From Pseudomonadota bacterium (GTDB taxonomy: Bacteria > Pseudomonadota > Alphaproteobacteria > Sphingomonadales > Sphingomonadaceae), in NCBI GenBank assembly GCA_023390415.1, contig JAEWCW010000129.1, positions 1 through 7,727 on the forward strand: 7,727 nt of DNA, in the 5' to 3' direction. Made by a program: the position numbers and the translations under genes. How positions within the stretch are numbered: position 1 is the stretch's first letter; the number at the start of each line of letters is the position of its first letter. The notes under the pieces were generated by a model. That model worked only from the letters and a program-made list of their open reading frames with translations. It searched no databases and was not told the origin of the DNA. Shown in pieces: positions 4,252 through 7,727 of the stretch.

Positions 4252-6365
4252 ACGCGCCCAGCCGCATCGAGACCGGCCTGTTTCCGCGCAAGCGGGTGAA
4301 GCCGATCCGTCAGGCCGAGGTCACCGAATGCGGCCTCGCCGCGCTCGCCATGGTCGCCAATTATTGGGGCCACGATTTCGATCTCGGCTCGCTTCGACGC
4401 CGCTTCGGCGTGTCGTCGCGCGGGATCGGCCTCAAGACCCTGATGGAGACGGCCGACGCGCTGGGCTTCTCTCCCCGCCCCCTCAAGGTTCGCTTGGACG
4501 GGCTCGGCGCGCTTCAATTGCCCGCCATCCTTCATTGGGACATGGACCATTTCGTCGTCCTCGAGCGGGTGAAGGGCAATAAGGCCTATATCGTCGACCC
4601 GGCCCAGGACGGGCGCTGGCACGACGCGGATTCGCTCTCCCGACATTTCACCGGCGTCGCGCTGGAGCTGCGCCCGGCGAAAGATTTCACGCCCGACGGC
4701 GAGCGCAGGCCGCTTCGCCTCAGCGGCTTGTGGAGCGGTGCAGTCGGACTCAAGCGGTCGATTGCCCAGGCCGCGATCCTCAGCCTCATCCTCCAGGCCC
4801 ATGTCCTGGCCGCGCCCTATCTCCTGCAGCTCGCGGTTGACGAGGCGCTTCCGGCGCTCGATGCCGATCTGATGACGGTGCTCGCGATTGGCTTCGGCCT
4901 GTTCGCGATCGTAAACGCGGTCGCCTTTCTGCTGCGCTCTTTCGTGCTACTGACCTCGGGCACCGCCCTTTCCTTCGGGATCGCCTCGAACATCGCGCGG
5001 CGCCTGATGCGCCTACCCGTGGACTGGTTCGAGAAACGAAGCGTCGGCGACGTCCTGTCGCGCTTCCAGTCGGTGATTCCCATCCAGCGCCTCCTCACCG
5101 AAAGCGCCGCGGCCGCACTGATCGACGGCGTGCTGGCGATCCTCACGCTCGCGCTGATGCTGGCTTATTCGCCGCTCCTCACGCTCATCCCGATCGCCTC
5201 GCTGATCATCTATGCGGGATTCCGGATGGCGACCCTTCCCGCCGAGCGACGCGCGGAGAATGAGCGGATCGCCGCCGCCGGCCGCGAGCAATCCGCGATG
5301 ATCGAGACGCTGCGCGGAATCGTGACGCTCCGCCTCGCGGGGCGCGAGACGATCCGCCACGCCGTCTGGCAGAACCGCCTCTCCGAAGCGCTCGGCGCGA
5401 ATTTCGCTTTCGAGCGCATCCGCGCCTACCAGTCCGCGCTCGCGACCCTGCTCGGCGCCCTCGAATTCGTCGCGGTGACCTGGCTCGCAGTGACGATCAG
5501 CATCGGCGGCGGCTTCACCGTCGGCATGATCTTCGCCTTCCTCGCCTATCGGCTCCAGTTCGCCACCGCGACCAAGTCGCTGATCGACAAGGCGACCGAA
5601 TTCCGGATGCTCGGCCTCCACCTCGACCGCCTCTCGGACATTGCGCTGACCGACGAGGATCGCGGCTTCTTCGAGCCGATGGCACAGAACAAGCCTTTCG
5701 AAGGCGAGATCGAGCTTCGCGGGGTCACCTTCGCCTACGGCATCCACGATCCTGAGGTGCTGAAGGGGGTAAGCCTCCACATCCGCCCGGGCGAGCATGT
5801 CGCGATCACCGGGCCGTCGGGCGGCGGCAAGACCACGCTCACGAAGCTTCTCCTCGGCCTCCTCGATCCGAACGCGGGCGAGATCCTGATCGACGGACTC
5901 CCCCTCCCCCGCTACGGGCGCCGCGCCTATCGCGAGAATGTCGCTGCGGTGCTCCAGGACGACGTCCTCTTCGCCGGCACCGTCGCCGACAATATCGCCG
6001 GGTTCGAGCCGATCGACGCCGCGCGCATGGCCGAGGCGATGAAGGCGGCGGCGATCGACGAGGACGTGGCCGCAATGCCGATGCGCGAGCTCACCTTGGT
6101 CGGCGACATGGGCTCGACCCTGTCGGGCGGGCAGAAGCAGCGTATACTGCTCGCCCGCGCCCTCTACAGGCAGCCGAAACTGCTGGTGATGGACGAAGGC
6201 ACCGCCCATCTCGACGCCGAGCACGAGCGCAAGGTGAATGCTGCCATCTCCGCGCTGGGCATCACACGGATCGTCGTCGCCCACCGCCGGGAGACGCTCG
6301 CCGCGGCCGAACGCGTGCTCATCCTGGACGGCGGCCGGATCGTTTCGGCGGCGGCAGATTCGTAA
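4248..6365 (+). CDS. CvaB-type peptidase-containing ABC transporter (C39 peptidase, TMD and NBD)
   Basis: The 705-residue product starts at ATG 4248 in the ATGA overlap; an upstream in-frame ATG (4212) lies well inside the adaptor gene and is unlikely. Residues 1-130 are a C39 cysteine protease with every catalytic residue visible: Gln22 and Cys28 in QAEVTECGLAAL, His101 in DHFVVL and Asp117 in VDPA. It should cut after the Gly-Gly of the leader peptide. Six membrane helices span about 171-440, with the coupling segment PVDWFEKRSVGDVLSRFQSV near the first cytosolic loop. The nucleotide-binding domain (about 485-705) has Walker A GPSGGGKT (522-529), Q-loop QDDVLFAGTVADNI (570-583), signature LSGGQ (625-629), Walker B LLVMDE (645-650) and switch His679. 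The QDD.LFAG and DEGTAHLD forms are typical of the colicin V exporter group. Length matches the family, so the enzyme looks intact and active. Confidence 0.96.
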   Translation: MNAPSRIETGLFPRKRVKPIRQAEVTECGLAALAMVANYWGHDFDLGSLRRRFGVSSRGIGLKTLMETADALGFSPRPLKVRLDGLGALQLPAILHWDMDHFVVLERVKGNKAYIVDPAQDGRWHDADSLSRHFTGVALELRPAKDFTPDGERRPLRLSGLWSGAVGLKRSIAQAAILSLILQAHVLAAPYLLQLAVDEALPALDADLMTVLAIGFGLFAIVNAVAFLLRSFVLLTSGTALSFGIASNIARRLMRLPVDWFEKRSVGDVLSRFQSVIPIQRLLTESAAAALIDGVLAILTLALMLAYSPLLTLIPIASLIIYAGFRMATLPAERRAENERIAAAGREQSAMIETLRGIVTLRLAGRETIRHAVWQNRLSEALGANFAFERIRAYQSALATLLGALEFVAVTWLAVTISIGGGFTVGMIFAFLAYRLQFATATKSLIDKATEFRMLGLHLDRLSDIALTDEDRGFFEPMAQNKPFEGEIELRGVTFAYGIHDPEVLKGVSLHIRPGEHVAITGPSGGGKTTLTKLLLGLLDPNAGEILIDGLPLPRYGRRAYRENVAAVLQDDVLFAGTVADNIAGFEPIDAARMAEAMKAAAIDEDVAAMPMRELTLVGDMGSTLSGGQKQRILLARALYRQPKLLVMDEGTAHLDAEHERKVNAAISALGITRIVVAHRRETLAAAERVLILDGGRIVSAAADS

Positions 6366-6391
6366 GGAATATGTAAACCCTCTTTCCTTAC
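6362..6391. promoter_or_regulatory. 8-bp inverted repeat overlapping the exporter stop codon
   Basis: GTAAGGAA (6362-6369) and TTCCTTAC (6384-6391) are perfect inverted arms separated by 14 bases. The first arm contains the TAA stop. The arms are AT-rich against a GC-rich background, and no T-run follows the second arm, so an operator for a dimeric regulator or an RNA processing site is as likely as a terminator. Confidence 0.4.
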
Positions 6392-6411
6392 TGACCGGAA
6401 GCGCGCCCGCA

Positions 6412-6428
6412 CCCTCGCGGGACGAGGG
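6412..6428 (+). promoter_or_regulatory. Hairpin containing the only Shine-Dalgarno-like sequence of the CHASE2 gene
   Basis: CCCTCG (6412-6417) and CGAGGG (6423-6428) are perfect arms around a 5-base loop. The second arm holds GAGGG, the only purine-rich ribosome-binding candidate before ATG 6443, and it lies 14 bases from that ATG, longer than optimal. If the stem forms, translation would be weak or regulated. Confidence 0.35.
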
Positions 6429-6442
6429 CTTCGTAACGCTTC

Positions 6443-7727
6443 ATGCTGATCCGGATCGCAGACCTTTTCGCACGCTATACGCGATGGGCGATCCTCGTCG
6501 TCGCGGCGGTGATCGGCGTGAGCGCGTCCCTCTGGGGCTGGGCGTTGCCGCTCGACAACCGCATCGACACGATCCGCCATACGATCTTCTCGAAGCCTCC
6601 CTCCGGCGAGCTCGTGATCGTCGAGATCGACAGTCGGAGCCTCACGGAGGTGCAGGCCTGGCCTTGGCCGCGCAGCATCCATGGCCAGTTCGTTGATCGA
6701 ATGCGCGAGGCGGGAGCACGCCAGATCGCTTTCGACATCGACTTCACCTCGCCTGCGACCGATCCGAGACAAGACGAAGCCTTCGGAGCAGCCATCGCGC
6801 GGGCACCGGGCCGTGTCGTGCTTCCCGCTCTTCTCGAAAATGCGGATGGACAGCTCGGCGAGCGCATGGACGAGTTGCCCAGCCCACCGCTGGCGCAACA
6901 TGCTCGTGTAGGCACCATCTGGATTCGCCTGGATCCCGATGACGAGGCGCGGAGGCTCCCCTACAGTCTGGAGATTGCGGGCCGCTCTCGCCCATCACTC
7001 GCCGCGGCGTTGTCGAACCGGCAGGTCGAGGGACTCGAATCGATTCCTCTCGACTGGTCCTTCGACTGGTTCGCATTTCCGCGCATCAGCTACGCCGACG
7101 TTCTGGCAGGACGCTACGATGCGGCGTTCTTCCGCGGAAAGAACGTGATTGTAGGAGCAACATCGGTCACGCTGGGCGATCGTTTTACGGTCCCGACGCA
7201 CGGTCGTATTCCCGGAGTCTACGTCCAGGCCGTGGGGTCCGAGACTCTCCGCCGGCATATTCCGCGCGAGATTGGCCCATGGGTCGCGTTTCTCTTCACG
7301 TTCGGCTTGATCTGGGCCTCGGCGATCAGCAGGCGGCCTGCTTTCCGATCGCTCGGGATCGCCCTCTCGATCGTTGCCTCCGCCGCAGCCCCTATTCTGG
7401 TACGCGAATATGCGGGGATCATCAGCCAGCCCGGGCCCGCCATCACGGCAGCGCTCGCAGCCCTGGCAGTCAGCCTGGCGGGCGGAATCACCGCCGCTGC
7501 GCTGGCGCGGGTGACTCGGGCGCCGATCAGTCAGTTGCCCAACCTCACGGCGATGTGCATCGCGGCGCCGTCGAACATGAGCACGGTCGCGGTGCGGCTC
7601 CGCAACCATGTCGAGACGACGACCCTGCTCGGCGCCGAAGGCCAGGGCGAGCTGATGCGCAAGGTCGCCGCGCGCATCGCGCTCGCCGCGTCCGACGCCG
7701 CGGTCTACCAGGTCGACGACCACAGCT
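6443..7727 (+). CDS. CHASE2 membrane sensor with degenerate GGDEF-like domain, incomplete at the window end
   Basis: The frame is open from ATG 6443 to the last base (428 codons). An in-frame TAA at 6434-6436 makes this ATG the earliest start. Residues about 15-35 form a membrane helix. Residues about 40-265 are a CHASE2 extracytoplasmic sensor domain with its usual marks: IVEIDSRSL, WPWPRSIHGQF, GARQIAFDIDF and, near the end, GKNVIVGATSVTLGDRF. Three further helices follow (about 279-296, 303-322, 332-352), the standard CHASE2 layout. From about residue 360 the cytoplasmic part begins PISQLPNLTAM and runs through LGAEGQGELMRKVAARI to VYQVDDHS. This tracks a GGDEF domain (usual start LTGLPNR) but the place of the GGDEF active-site motif reads DDHS, so cyclase activity is unlikely. 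Such proteins often continue into an EAL phosphodiesterase, which would lie outside the window. It sits 77 bases after the exporter. Sensor identity is strong; the output domain is inferred. Confidence 0.88.
   Translation, partial: MLIRIADLFARYTRWAILVVAAVIGVSASLWGWALPLDNRIDTIRHTIFSKPPSGELVIVEIDSRSLTEVQAWPWPRSIHGQFVDRMREAGARQIAFDIDFTSPATDPRQDEAFGAAIARAPGRVVLPALLENADGQLGERMDELPSPPLAQHARVGTIWIRLDPDDEARRLPYSLEIAGRSRPSLAAALSNRQVEGLESIPLDWSFDWFAFPRISYADVLAGRYDAAFFRGKNVIVGATSVTLGDRFTVPTHGRIPGVYVQAVGSETLRRHIPREIGPWVAFLFTFGLIWASAISRRPAFRSLGIALSIVASAAAPILVREYAGIISQPGPAITAALAALAVSLAGGITAAALARVTRAPISQLPNLTAMCIAAPSNMSTVAVRLRNHVETTTLLGAEGQGELMRKVAARIALAASDAAVYQVDDHS

Noticed and set aside
1..7727. tRNA, rRNA, CRISPR arrays, insertion sequences or integration sites
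   Set aside because: I saw no cloverleaf-like sequence, regularly spaced repeats, transposase motifs or terminal inverted repeats in the window.

Overview
The window is GC-rich and dense with genes. All recognisable genes lie on the + strand. Codon use, an RPEAL-type secretion adaptor and a CHASE2/GGDEF-like membrane signalling protein fit an alphaproteobacterium, most likely a sphingomonad; this placement is inference, as no rRNA or phylogenetic marker is present. Region 1 (1-2335) is a tight stress-type operon: the 3' part of a TelA-family toxic-anion-resistance gene, then two short-spaced membrane-protein genes. These two are paralogues of each other, and their C-terminal halves resemble XpaC, the usual partner of TelA. 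Region 2 (2336-2675) is a non-coding gap of about 340 bases with several inverted repeats, a palindrome inside a weak promoter-like arrangement, and an AT-rich block of three regularly spaced CtrA-like half-sites. Region 3 (2676-6365) is the most interesting part. A 34-residue gene absent from the supplied list of long ORFs encodes a peptide with a textbook double-glycine leader and a 14-residue core. It is followed by a strong intrinsic terminator, then by an overlapping gene pair for a CvaA/HlyD-type membrane fusion protein and a CvaB-type ABC exporter with an intact C39 peptidase domain. Together these form a complete inner-membrane peptide maturation and export system with its apparent substrate. 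No modifying enzyme, immunity gene or outer-membrane channel gene is visible. Region 4 (6443-7727, running off the end) is a CHASE2 membrane sensor whose cytoplasmic part begins as a degenerate GGDEF domain, so the intact protein is probably a c-di-GMP signalling protein, perhaps with an EAL domain beyond the window. Working model (inference): a small peptide is made at high level from its own short transcript, cleaved after Gly-Gly and exported by the C39 exporter, and may act as an extracellular signal or toxin. The neighbouring periplasm-facing CHASE2 protein is a candidate for sensing its effects.
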